DNA of 64,000 nt from Bin80 sp965219915 (GTDB lineage: Bacteria; Bacteroidota; Rhodothermia; Rhodothermales; Bin80): NCBI GenBank assembly GCA_965219915.1, contig OZ244794.1, forward strand, positions 2,976,001 through 3,040,000, in the 5' to 3' direction. Within the stretch, counting starts at the first letter, position 1; each line of letters opens with the position of its first letter. The notes below the pieces were generated by a model. That model made no database searches. It was not told the DNA's origin and worked only from the letters and a program-made list of their open reading frames with translations. Both the position numbers and the translations under genes were made by a program. Below are positions 44,031 through 53,204 of the stretch, in pieces.

Positions 44031-46319
44031 CTATTTGATGAGCGCCATGCGCCCACCTGCGCGATGAACCGCCCTCCCTGTTCGCGCCGTGATCTGGTAG
44101 ACGTACGCGCCGGAGGACAGATGGGCCACCTCCAGAGGAAGTGATCTTGACGAACCAGCTGCCACCGCCGGAAACTCCTCCCGGTGAACCCGCTGGCCCA
44201 GCACATTGAACACGTCCACAGAAATCGTGGCCACCTGCGGTACATCCAGCAAAATAGCCGTGGACGAGTTGAACGGATTGGGGTAATTCCCAAGCAAAGC
44301 AAAGTCGACCACCACGGGTGCCTCCGATGCGTTTGTCGGTGTAGACGAAACCGTTACCGTAATCCAGTCGGGGTCTGAGTACGCGTGCCCATAGTCCTCG
44401 TTCGGCTTTCCCTGATGTCCTGGAACCGCTACCACCTTGAAGTAAAGTTCTCCTTCCGCCATGGGCGCGGTAAAGCTGGGCATGGCCGTGTCGCCGCCCG
44501 TCAAGGGCAGCGCCGCGGACAGGGGCGTTTCTGAATCAGGACCGTCTACCTGAGCCCAGTCCCACCGCACAAAACCACCCCAGGGCCCCGAGACACTGCC
44601 CGATAACAATACGGCAGCCCCCGGCTGTACCGTCAGATCTGCCCCTGCATTGACAACCGGCTTGAACGGGGCGCCCGGGTTAGCTCCCAGAGATAAACCA
44701 TCGACAAGGAGATAGCTATCTTCAGGACGCAGGTGCATGCTTGTGAGGTCCTCAAAGATGCCGTCCGGGAGCGTGACCAGATCATTAAAGTCCAAATAAA
44801 GCGAATTCATCTCGGTCAGTTGATCAAAGATGTCGTTGGGGAGCGTGACCAGACCATTGCGGGACAAATCAAGCCTAGTCAGTGAGGTCAGTTGATCAAA
44901 GATGCCGTCGGGTAGCGTAACCAGAGCAATGTCGGACAACGAAAGCGTAGTCAGCGAGGTCAGTTGATCAAAGACGCTATCGGGGAGTGCGACCAGAGCG
45001 TTCTCGTACAACCAAAGCGTAGTCAGCGAGGTCAGTTGATCAAAGATGCCGTCAGGGAGCGCAACCAAGTCATTGCGGGACAAACTAAGACCGGTCAGTA
45101 AGGTCAGTTCGTCAAAGATGCCATCGGGAAGCGTGATCAAAGCATTGCCCCACAAACTAAGCCCAATCAGCGACGTGAGTTGATCAAAGATACCGTCGGG
45201 GAGCTCGGTCAGATTATTGCCGCCCAAATTAAGCACAGTCAGCGAGCTCAGTTGATCAAAGATGCCGTCGGGGAGCGTGACCAGATCATTTTCGTACCAC
45301 CAAAGCGTAGTTAGTGAGCTCAGTTGATCAAAAATGTCGTCAGGAAGCGTGACTAGAGCATTGCCGCCCAAATTAAGCCTATTCAGCGAGGTCAGTCGAT
45401 CAAAGACGTCGTCGGGGAGCGCAACCAGATCATTGCGGGACAAACCCAGGTCCGTCAGTGAGGCCAGTTGATCAAAGATGCCGTCGGGGAGCGTGACCAG
45501 ATCATTGTCATCCAAATCAATCCAAGTCAACGAGGTCAGATGATCAAAGATATTGGCGGGGAGCATGGCCAGGGCATTGCCCCACATATCGAGCCAAGTC
45601 AGCGAGCTCAGTTGATCAAAGATGCCGCTGGGGAGCGTAACCAGAGCATTGCTGCGCAAATTAAGCCAAGTCAACGAAGTCAGTTGATCGAAGATACTGT
45701 CGGGGAGCGTGACCAACGCATTGCCGGGCAAATGAAGCCAAATCAACGAGGTAAGTTGATCAAAAACGCCGTCGGGGAGCGTGACCAGAGCATTGCCGCC
45801 CAACCAAAGCCTACGCAGCGAAATCAGGCCATCAAAATCTCCTGCCTCTAGACTCAAAATATCTCGGGAACTTAAATTTAGTTCCCCCGCGATGGCCGCC
45901 AGTTGCGTGCTCGTAACTTCGGAACAATTGTTTGTTTCCGGGATCTTGCTCAAAATCGCTTCCATTACAGCTGGCGTCCGATCACAAATGTTCACGCTCA
46001 CATGTGCGACCGGCTTCACCACGGGAATTCCCGCCACAAGCAAGTCTGAGCGTAATCCGTCATAAACGAGCCCATGTGCTTCTGACTTTCGCCAGAAATG
46101 ATCGTCCTGGATCATGTCATCCCGATAACGGGCTGCTCTCATTGCCTTCATATGCTCCTCCCACCCTCTTACTCCCTCAAGGTCGACCTCCTTGGACGAC
46201 GCACTTTCGGATACCTGCGCGAAAACTAAACCAGGTAGAAGGAGGCACAGAAATGGAACCAGAGAATACAACCGTGCCAACCTAGAAATGCGCACTACGT
46301 TACGATAGCTACCTGGCAT
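44031..46319 (-). CDS. Leucine-rich repeat protein with T9SS sorting domain
   Basis: A 762-residue exported protein. It has a signal peptide (LYSLVPFLCLLLPGLVFAQ) and a cap region (about 100-160). Fifteen consecutive 24-residue LRRs follow at 162-521 (consensus FDQLTSLTxLxLxxNxLVTLPDGI). After that is a PKD/Ig-like beta domain (about 555-660; VNAGADLTVQPGAAVLLSGS) and a C-terminal type A sorting domain (NYPNPFNSSTAILL). The protein is expected on the cell surface via the type IX system, perhaps binding a protein or glycan ligand. LRR units are near-identical at DNA level, which indicates recent repeat amplification. The gene sits between lptC and the OstA-like gene, interrupting the LPS-export cluster. 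Confidence 0.85.
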   Translation of the reverse strand: MPGSYRNVVRISRLARLYSLVPFLCLLLPGLVFAQVSESASSKEVDLEGVRGWEEHMKAMRAARYRDDMIQDDHFWRKSEAHGLVYDGLRSDLLVAGIPVVKPVAHVSVNICDRTPAVMEAILSKIPETNNCSEVTSTQLAAIAGELNLSSRDILSLEAGDFDGLISLRRLWLGGNALVTLPDGVFDQLTSLIWLHLPGNALVTLPDSIFDQLTSLTWLNLRSNALVTLPSGIFDQLSSLTWLDMWGNALAMLPANIFDHLTSLTWIDLDDNDLVTLPDGIFDQLASLTDLGLSRNDLVALPDDVFDRLTSLNRLNLGGNALVTLPDDIFDQLSSLTTLWWYENDLVTLPDGIFDQLSSLTVLNLGGNNLTELPDGIFDQLTSLIGLSLWGNALITLPDGIFDELTLLTGLSLSRNDLVALPDGIFDQLTSLTTLWLYENALVALPDSVFDQLTSLTTLSLSDIALVTLPDGIFDQLTSLTRLDLSRNGLVTLPNDIFDQLTEMNSLYLDFNDLVTLPDGIFEDLTSMHLRPEDSYLLVDGLSLGANPGAPFKPVVNAGADLTVQPGAAVLLSGSVSGPWGGFVRWDWAQVDGPDSETPLSAALPLTGGDTAMPSFTAPMAEGELYFKVVAVPGHQGKPNEDYGHAYSDPDWITVTVSSTPTNASEAPVVVDFALLGNYPNPFNSSTAILLDVPQVATISVDVFNVLGQRVHREEFPAVAAGSSRSLPLEVAHLSSGAYVYQITARTGRAVHRAGGRMALIK
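44757..45836 (-). repeat. Tandem 72-bp repeats encoding 15 LRR units
   Basis: Fifteen in-frame units of 72 bp with strongly conserved codons, mainly in FDQLTSLT and LVTLPDGI. Such tracts can expand or contract by recombination, so the number of units may vary between strains. Confidence 0.85.
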
Positions 46320-46720
46320 GCAAAGGGGCTGGACGGATGAAGCTTCAGAAGTTTATTGCCGGTCAGTGAATACAAACCGGTGACAAAATGTGTTGCCATT
46401 CTCTCCGGGACGGTAGAGGGCAGTGGCTTATGGGCTCACGTTTGTGATGCGAACCATCTCCTTAATCAAGCCATATGAACTAACCGGGAGACACTTGAAC
46501 AATATCCGGAAAAATTCCGTGGAATTCAAAGTAATTCATGGGCAGATGCATACTCCGACAAAACCCTAAATAATGACGCCGATTGAAGCGAAAATCAGTG
46601 ACACTGACCACTAATTTCCTCTGTCGGGAAGATTTCTACGAAAAATTGGAACCGGAAACCTCAATCAAGAGATTTGGACCCCGAAACAACCGATGTGGTG
46701 AAGATAGGGGGGACGTTCAA
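46320..46720. other. Intergenic region between the LRR gene and lptC
   Basis: About 400 bases without a convincing frame, tRNA or repeat. It must hold the promoter of the LRR gene on the minus strand, but no clear promoter was picked out. Confidence 0.4.
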
Positions 46721-47308
46721 TCATGAGTCAATCACAACTTCGGCCCTAAACTCACCAATCCGGTAGGACGACAGGTCCTCTGAAGCCTCAAGGCCCGTAC
46801 CCGAAACCACTTCATCAGGTGTAGTAATCTGAACGAATCGATCTGTACGAAGCAGCCGATCATCCTCCTTCCATTCAATCCACTCGGACACAAGGGTCCG
46901 ATTATCGCTCGTTTGTATGACTACCTCCCCCTCAGCGACAAAGCGCATTTCTAAGTCGTAGTAAGATACACGATTCGCTTCAAGCGTGGCGGAAAGCGCC
47001 CCTGAGGAGTCGTAGATTTCAACCTCAACCTTGTTTTCTATTCCCTGCAGAAGCTGAACAAAGTTGTCTTCCTCCTTTACCCATTCTACATAGTCTGCGG
47101 CAATGACCACCCTGGTACGGCTGGTGTCCGCATTTGAATCTGCCTGTGAGATTACAGTTGTAACATTCCAGCTTTCCTGAGAAGGACCCGGCGGAAGCTG
47201 TGCCGGAATCTTGGAAGCATCCTGGTATGTGCAGGAAACAGGAACGCATGCCAGCAAAATAATTGCTCCAAGAAAAGTCGAGGCCGGAATAACTTTACGG
47301 AACGGCAA
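46721..47308 (-). CDS. lptC: LptC-like LPS export protein
   Basis: A protein of about 195 residues that would link LptB2FG to LptA/OstA in the periplasm. It has a hydrophobic N-terminal anchor (FLGAIILLACVPVSC, which also reads as a lipobox) and a beta-jellyroll with VVIAADYVEWVKEEDNFVQL, EVEIYDSSGALSATLEANR and VVIQTSDNRTLVSEWIEW, the LptC signature style. The only ATG in this frame, at 47413, falls inside the tRNA-Gly gene, so the start is probably a non-ATG codon; the TTG at 47308 (LPFRKVIPAS) is a good candidate. The start is uncertain. The LRR gene separates it from the OstA-like gene and lptB. Confidence 0.8.
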   Translation of the reverse strand: MPFRKVIPASTFLGAIILLACVPVSCTYQDASKIPAQLPPGPSQESWNVTTVISQADSNADTSRTRVVIAADYVEWVKEEDNFVQLLQGIENKVEVEIYDSSGALSATLEANRVSYYDLEMRFVAEGEVVIQTSDNRTLVSEWIEWKEDDRLLRTDRFVQITTPDEVVSGTGLEASEDLSSYRIGEFRAEVVIDS

Positions 47309-47372
47309 TGAGAGAATTTGTGCCGGCGAAATCAAAGACCAGAGAAAGCGTATGCGCCGAGGAGTGTTTTGA

Positions 47373-47444
47373 GCGGGAAACGAGACTCGAACTCGCGACC
47401 TTCTGCATGGCAAGCAGATGCTCTACCAACTGAGCTATTCCCGC
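47373..47444 (-). tRNA. tRNA-Gly (anticodon GCC)
   Basis: The minus strand folds as a 72-nt tRNA: acceptor GCGGGAA paired with TTCCCGC, D arm GCTC-AGTTGGTA-GAGC, anticodon stem TCTGC/GCAGA with loop TTGCCAT (anticodon GCC), variable region AGGTC, T arm GCGAG-TTCGAGT-CTCGT. All four stems pair. The 3' CCA is not encoded. It lies just upstream of lptC, whose longest frame would run into it. Confidence 0.95.
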
Positions 47445-47507
47445 GGCAAGAATTCAATCAGGTAGTACTGCTATAATCCTTCAGCTGTTCCGGCCACAGC
47501 TTTACAC

Positions 47508-48563
47508 TCAACCCTTCCGCGGCTGCAAAAACCCCTTCTTGAGGAGTAATTCCGCATTGAGAATAGCGCCGCCTGCGGCTCCACGGACCGTATTGTGAGA
47601 GAGAACTACAAACTTGTGGTCAAGAACTTGGCAGGGACGAATCCTGCCAATACTAACGGTCATGCCACCCCCAAGCTCTGAATGACGCCGCGGCTGTGGA
47701 AATCGCTCATCCTCAAACACACGCAGAAATCGGTCAGGTTCGCTAGGAAGTTCCAAGTCTCGAATTGGGCTTACAAAGGATTCAAATGCTTCACGCACCT
47801 CGTCCGAATTTGCACGCGATCCCAGTTTGACTGAAACACACTCCAGGTGTCCCTCGAGAACTGGAACACGGTTGCACTGCGCACTAATCGCAATACCCTC
47901 GGATTGAATCACGCCATCAACCAATCTACCCAAGAGTTTATTCGGCTCGTTTACCAGCTTATCCTCTTCTCCACCAATAAAAGGCACAACATTGGCGAGC
48001 GCATCCAGGGACGGCACGCCTGGGTGCCCCGCGCCGGAAAGGGCCTGCATCGTCGTGACCTGAACGGCCTCCAAGCCAAATGCCTCATGAAGTGGTTTGA
48101 GTGCGCACGTCAGGCCAACCGTGGAGCAATTGGGATTGGTGACAATGTACCCTCCTTGTCCCCAATCCTGGTTTTTTATCAATGCAATATGATCTGGATT
48201 GACTTCGGGGATCAAAAGGGGCACATCCTTATGCATCCTGAAGCTTTTTGCATTGGAGATCACCGGATACCCTTCGCCAGCTAATCTGGGTTCTGCACGA
48301 TCAGCCAAAGAGGCGGGCAATCCCGAGAACACAAAATCACATGATAGATCGGTATTCAATGACGCCACCTCCATTGAGGCGATGACGTCTGGTATAGGTG
48401 CACTGCCAATCCAGTTGACGGCCTCGCTGTATTGATATCCAGCCGATCTGTTAGACGCAGCCAAGTCTGTGATTTCGAACCAGGGATGACCCTCAAGCAG
48501 CTCAACAAATTTCTGCCCAACAGCACCTGTAGCTCCAAGGATTCCCGCTCTGAGCTTTGTCAT
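47508..48563 (-). CDS. asd: Aspartate-semialdehyde dehydrogenase
   Basis: A 351-residue enzyme that makes aspartate-4-semialdehyde, the branch-point for Lys, Thr and Met. The NADP-binding N-terminus GILGATGAVGQKFVELLEGHP, the active-site Cys in TNPNCSTVGLTCALKPLHEA and the later HLECVSVKL are intact. It is of the archaeal/fungal-like ASADH branch, with the family's PVLEGH segment. It lies downstream of the metY-metX operon, which uses homoserine made from its product. Confidence 0.95.
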   Translation of the reverse strand: MTKLRAGILGATGAVGQKFVELLEGHPWFEITDLAASNRSAGYQYSEAVNWIGSAPIPDVIASMEVASLNTDLSCDFVFSGLPASLADRAEPRLAGEGYPVISNAKSFRMHKDVPLLIPEVNPDHIALIKNQDWGQGGYIVTNPNCSTVGLTCALKPLHEAFGLEAVQVTTMQALSGAGHPGVPSLDALANVVPFIGGEEDKLVNEPNKLLGRLVDGVIQSEGIAISAQCNRVPVLEGHLECVSVKLGSRANSDEVREAFESFVSPIRDLELPSEPDRFLRVFEDERFPQPRRHSELGGGMTVSIGRIRPCQVLDHKFVVLSHNTVRGAAGGAILNAELLLKKGFLQPRKG

Positions 48564-48919
48564 TGTTTAATCCGTGCCAACATTATACAGGCGGGCATGC
48601 TACGATCACTGATCACAATTGTGTCACTTGACATGAAAAAGCACACAATACCCTGTCACTATATTTAGTGTCTGAATCCATGTACCTTTCGAACGGAAGC
48701 CCCCATAGTACAGGGTATTCGATCAGAAGAAAAACTTGATTGGTATCAATTGGCTCTGAAAAACCGGTGTCACCGGACATCTATGATCAGACTGGTTCGA
48801 TGTCTGGATTCCCGTCTCTGTTATGAATTCAAGGTGTGAGCTTGTGCTGAAGGACAAGGATACAGCACTAACGGGCAGTGGATCCCAAGTGACACTATTC
48901 GCCAAACGCATAGTGCATA
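48564..48919. other. Intergenic region between asd and metX
   Basis: About 350 bases without a gene. It holds the 3' end of metX and the promoter of asd on the minus strand. A TATAAT occurs about 30 bp before the asd start, but no good -35 partner is evident. Confidence 0.4.
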
Positions 48920-49996
48920 TCACCCACACGCACTAAGCACGCCCTTTTTTTCATTAACCGAGCCAATTAACGGATCAATCTCACGCTGACGCCACTCTAG
49001 GACTATCTGGTTTAACTCCTCCTGATAAAGAAGGAAAGTATCATGACCATGCGGGCCCTCCATAATCGCCAACTCTGAATTTGGAATGTATTCGACAAGT
49101 TCTTCTGACTCTTCCAGTAAGTAAAGAACATCCGAGCGAACACCAATGGCCAGTGTAGGCTGGAGAATAGTTGAAAGTACTGCTTCGTAGGTCCCTCGCC
49201 CCTGCGACACATCATGTGTATCCATCATGTACGTCAGATAAACATAACAGGCCGGATCAAACCGACTGACAATATTATCGCCATGATGCCGGAGCCAAGC
49301 TTCAACCTCAAAGGAGTTTGATCCATTCTGGTTACGTCCAAACCTGCCCTCAAAAGAAGCCAGCGATCGGTACGATACCATGGCCATCATTCGCGCAGCG
49401 GCCAATCCATCTCTAGGAGGATTGTGCGACGCATAATTGCCCCCTTCCCACTTGGGATCTGCATAAATGGCCTGTCGTTGTGCCTCGCTCCAGGCGATGC
49501 ACCACGACGAGTGACGTCCACCAACTGCAATGGGTACGACTCCGCGTACATAATCGGTCCCATAGTATGCCCACTCAAGCGCCTGCATCCCTCCCATACT
49601 TCCTCCGATAGCAAACGCAATACTTTGCACACCCAGCCTATCCAACAATTCCTTGTGCAGCCTTACCGTATCTCGCACCGTTGCCTGGGGAAGCATATTA
49701 CCGTAGCTCTTGCCAGTATCTGGATTGATTGAAATCGGGGACAATGTCCCATAAGGAGATCCGATCACATTGGCGCATATGACAAAGTACTTATCCGTAT
49801 CAAGCGCCTTACCTGGACCAATGCAACCCGACCACCACGAACGGGCATCCGGGGTGCTCGTCAGTGAATGCCCAACAATGATCACATTGTCTCTTGCCTC
49901 ATTAAGCTCGCCCCAGCGCTCGTAACCCACCGGGACATCACTTAAAACTGCACCGTTGGACAGTTCCAATTTTGGTATGGTCAATATTCTTGGCAT
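48920..49996 (-). CDS. metX: Homoserine O-acyltransferase (MetX-type)
   Basis: A 358-residue alpha/beta-hydrolase-fold enzyme that acylates homoserine, probably with an acetyl group, for direct sulfhydrylation by MetY. The nucleophile Ser is in IGGSMGGMQALEWA, with NVIIVGHSLTSTPDARSWW and GRFGRNQ as family blocks; the C-terminal GPHGHDTFL carries the catalytic His. The ATG at 49996 (MPRILTIPKLEL) is preferred over 50047. It is 59 bp downstream of metY in the same operon. Confidence 0.93.
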   Translation of the reverse strand: MPRILTIPKLELSNGAVLSDVPVGYERWGELNEARDNVIIVGHSLTSTPDARSWWSGCIGPGKALDTDKYFVICANVIGSPYGTLSPISINPDTGKSYGNMLPQATVRDTVRLHKELLDRLGVQSIAFAIGGSMGGMQALEWAYYGTDYVRGVVPIAVGGRHSSWCIAWSEAQRQAIYADPKWEGGNYASHNPPRDGLAAARMMAMVSYRSLASFEGRFGRNQNGSNSFEVEAWLRHHGDNIVSRFDPACYVYLTYMMDTHDVSQGRGTYEAVLSTILQPTLAIGVRSDVLYLLEESEELVEYIPNSELAIMEGPHGHDTFLLYQEELNQIVLEWRQREIDPLIGSVNEKKGVLSACG

Positions 49997-50054
49997 TGAA
50001 TCTACCAGGCTGCGCACCCGAGCGCACTCAGGTGCGCAGCCCGTCAAAAAATCG

Positions 50055-51383
<1,329 letters not shown>

Positions 51384-51466
51384 GAGTTAACCTCTGCTTT
51401 TGTTAGTGTTGATGAATGGCACAACATCGACCCTCATCAAAAAGCATTCAGGCTCTCCCACGAAAG

Positions 51467-51498
51467 ATCCCTTCCCAGGTAGGATGGACGGAAGGGAT
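51467..51498 (-). promoter_or_regulatory. Hairpin downstream of the SAM aptamer
   Basis: On the minus strand AATCCCTTCC ... GGGAAGGGATC forms a stem of about 9 bp with a loop of about 13 nt. It lies between the aptamer and metY. It is not followed by a U-run, so simple termination is not obvious. It may be part of the expression platform. Confidence 0.4.
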
Positions 51499-51537
51499 TG
51501 GATCAGAGTCGATTACAAAATCGAATCATTCCCCCCG

Positions 51538-51654
51538 CTCATCTGTCCCCGCATAACACGAGGCAGGAAGTGGCACCTTTCACGCAAGGCGTCCAAACCT
51601 TGCGGGGGTTGCCAGGGTTTCACAGGGCCTGAACCCTCCACCCTTCTTGATGAG
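51538..51654 (-). promoter_or_regulatory. SAM-I (S-box) riboswitch upstream of metY
   Basis: The minus strand has the S-box pattern in order: CTCATCAAGAAGGGTGGAGG, GGCCCTGTGAAACCCTGGCA, then AGGTGCCACTTCC and a closing GATGAG. The P1 stem CTCATC/GATGAG pairs perfectly over 6 bp (51649-51654 with 51538-51543). The aptamer is 117 nt, the usual length. It would bind S-adenosylmethionine and reduce expression of metY-metX. Confidence 0.93.
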
Positions 51655-51683
51655 ACGGCACGAATATCGTGTCAACTGGGACT

Positions 51684-51712
51684 ATTATACGGCTTAATTT
51701 GGAAAAGTTCAA
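51684..51712 (-). promoter_or_regulatory. Sigma-70-like promoter of the SAM riboswitch transcript
   Basis: On the minus strand TTGAAC (51707-51712) and TATAAT (51684-51689) are separated by 17 bp and lie about 30 bp upstream of the aptamer start. This resembles the canonical sigma-70 pattern rather than the -7/-33 type known in Bacteroides. Confidence 0.65.
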
Positions 51713-51745
51713 CACTTGTGCCGTTTCTGTAAAAAAACTTTGTAT

Positions 51746-53200
51746 TCATCTCCGTGGCAGATCTCCGTCCCCTTTTGTCGGCAGCGCAATAAATCCCGAT
51801 AGATACGCGTCTGCGTGCCGAGCGGCCTCCCGCCCTTCACTGATAGCCCACACTATCAGGGACTGCCCACGGCGTGCATCTCCTGCTGCAAAAATACCGG
51901 GCACATTCGTCTGGTAGTCGCTGCCTGTCTTGAAATTGCTCCTCTTATCCAGCTTCAGCCCTAATGCTTCTGCCATACTTGCACCCTCAGGACCGGTATA
52001 GCCGATGGCTAAAAGTACGAGGTCAGCCGGCCACTGCCTCGTTGTACCCTCAATCTCGATGACCTTTCGACCCTGAAGTTCTACACTGACTGTCTGTAGA
52101 CTTTCTACATGGCCATTTCTTCCCTTGAATGCCTTTGTCATTATACTCCAGTGACGGTCTGCCCCCTCCTCGTGCGAGGAACTGGTCCGTAACACCATCG
52201 GATAATAGGGCCACGGCTGGTGTTCTGGTCGTTCACCTGGGGGCATCGGTAGAAGTTCAAACTGGGTGATTGAACGTGCTCCCTGTCGATTGGCAGTACC
52301 GACACAGTCACTGCCCGTGTCTCCTCCTCCAATTACAATGACATCCTTGCCCATTGCGTTGATATGGTCAATGCCCTCACGGACTAGATCATCTCCTGCG
52401 TTAATCTTGTTTTGCTGACGCAGATAGTCGAACGCAAAATGAATGTCCTTCAGTTTGCGTCCACGGACCGGCAAATCACGTGGCCGAGTAGCTCCTGTAC
52501 ATATGACAATAGCATCAAAGCTGCGTAGACGTGAACAAGTGTACGTGTTACCCACATCCGCATGTGTGATAAACTGTATACCATTCTTCTTCATCACATC
52601 AAGCCGACGTTCAAGCACCCATTTTTCCAGCTTAAAATCTGGAATCCCATATCGCAACAATCCACCAATCCGATCATCGCGTTCCAATACTGTCACACGA
52701 TGTCCTGCGCGGTTGAGTTGATCCGCTGCGGCCAGTCCTGCTGGACCTGATCCTATTACAGCAACTTTTTTTCCTGTTCTTTTCACCGGCTGCTCCGGCT
52801 TAACCCATCCTGACCGAAATGCATATTCGATGATCTCTTTCTCAATTTGCTCAATCGTAACTGGATCATCATTTATCCCCAATACACAGGCCGACTCACA
52901 GGGGGCAGGACAGATCCGTCCAGTGAACTCGGGGAAGTTGTTTGTTGCGTTTAGCCGCTCATAGGCCATGCGCCAATTTCCCTGATAAGTGAGATCGTTC
53001 CAGTCAGGGATCACATTCCCTAGCGGACAACCTGTCTGGCAGAACGGCGTCCCGCAATCCATACAACGGGCAGCCTGGCAGCGCAGACGGTCCTCACTAA
53101 ATGGCGTATACACTTCACGCCAATCCGTCACGCGTTCTTCAACAGGACGCTGGTCGGGGAGCTCGCGCTGGTACTCAATAAACCCGGTAATCTTGGCCAT
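51746..53200 (-). CDS. gltD: Glutamate synthase small subunit
   Basis: A 484-residue NADPH-dependent subunit that feeds electrons to GltB. The N-terminal cysteine clusters for iron-sulfur centres are visible (ARCMDCGTPFCQTGCPLGN; GRICPAPCESACV). FAD-binding KVAVIGSGPAGLAAADQL and NADPH-binding KDVIVIGGGDTGSDCVGTA follow, as does VPGIFAAGDARRGQSLIV. The ATG at 53200 (MAKITGFIEY) is preferred. It follows gltB directly; the long form overlaps gltB by 11 bp. Confidence 0.95.
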   Translation of the reverse strand: MAKITGFIEYQRELPDQRPVEERVTDWREVYTPFSEDRLRCQAARCMDCGTPFCQTGCPLGNVIPDWNDLTYQGNWRMAYERLNATNNFPEFTGRICPAPCESACVLGINDDPVTIEQIEKEIIEYAFRSGWVKPEQPVKRTGKKVAVIGSGPAGLAAADQLNRAGHRVTVLERDDRIGGLLRYGIPDFKLEKWVLERRLDVMKKNGIQFITHADVGNTYTCSRLRSFDAIVICTGATRPRDLPVRGRKLKDIHFAFDYLRQQNKINAGDDLVREGIDHINAMGKDVIVIGGGDTGSDCVGTANRQGARSITQFELLPMPPGERPEHQPWPYYPMVLRTSSSHEEGADRHWSIMTKAFKGRNGHVESLQTVSVELQGRKVIEIEGTTRQWPADLVLLAIGYTGPEGASMAEALGLKLDKRSNFKTGSDYQTNVPGIFAAGDARRGQSLIVWAISEGREAARHADAYLSGFIALPTKGDGDLPRR

Positions 53201-53204
53201 GGTG

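Noticed and set aside
44757..45836. CRISPR-like regular repeats
   Set aside because: The 72-bp units are coding and translate to regular LRRs with no unique spacers.
47309..47413. lptC starting at the ATG at 47413
   Set aside because: That ATG lies within the tRNA-Gly gene; a downstream non-ATG start is more reasonable.
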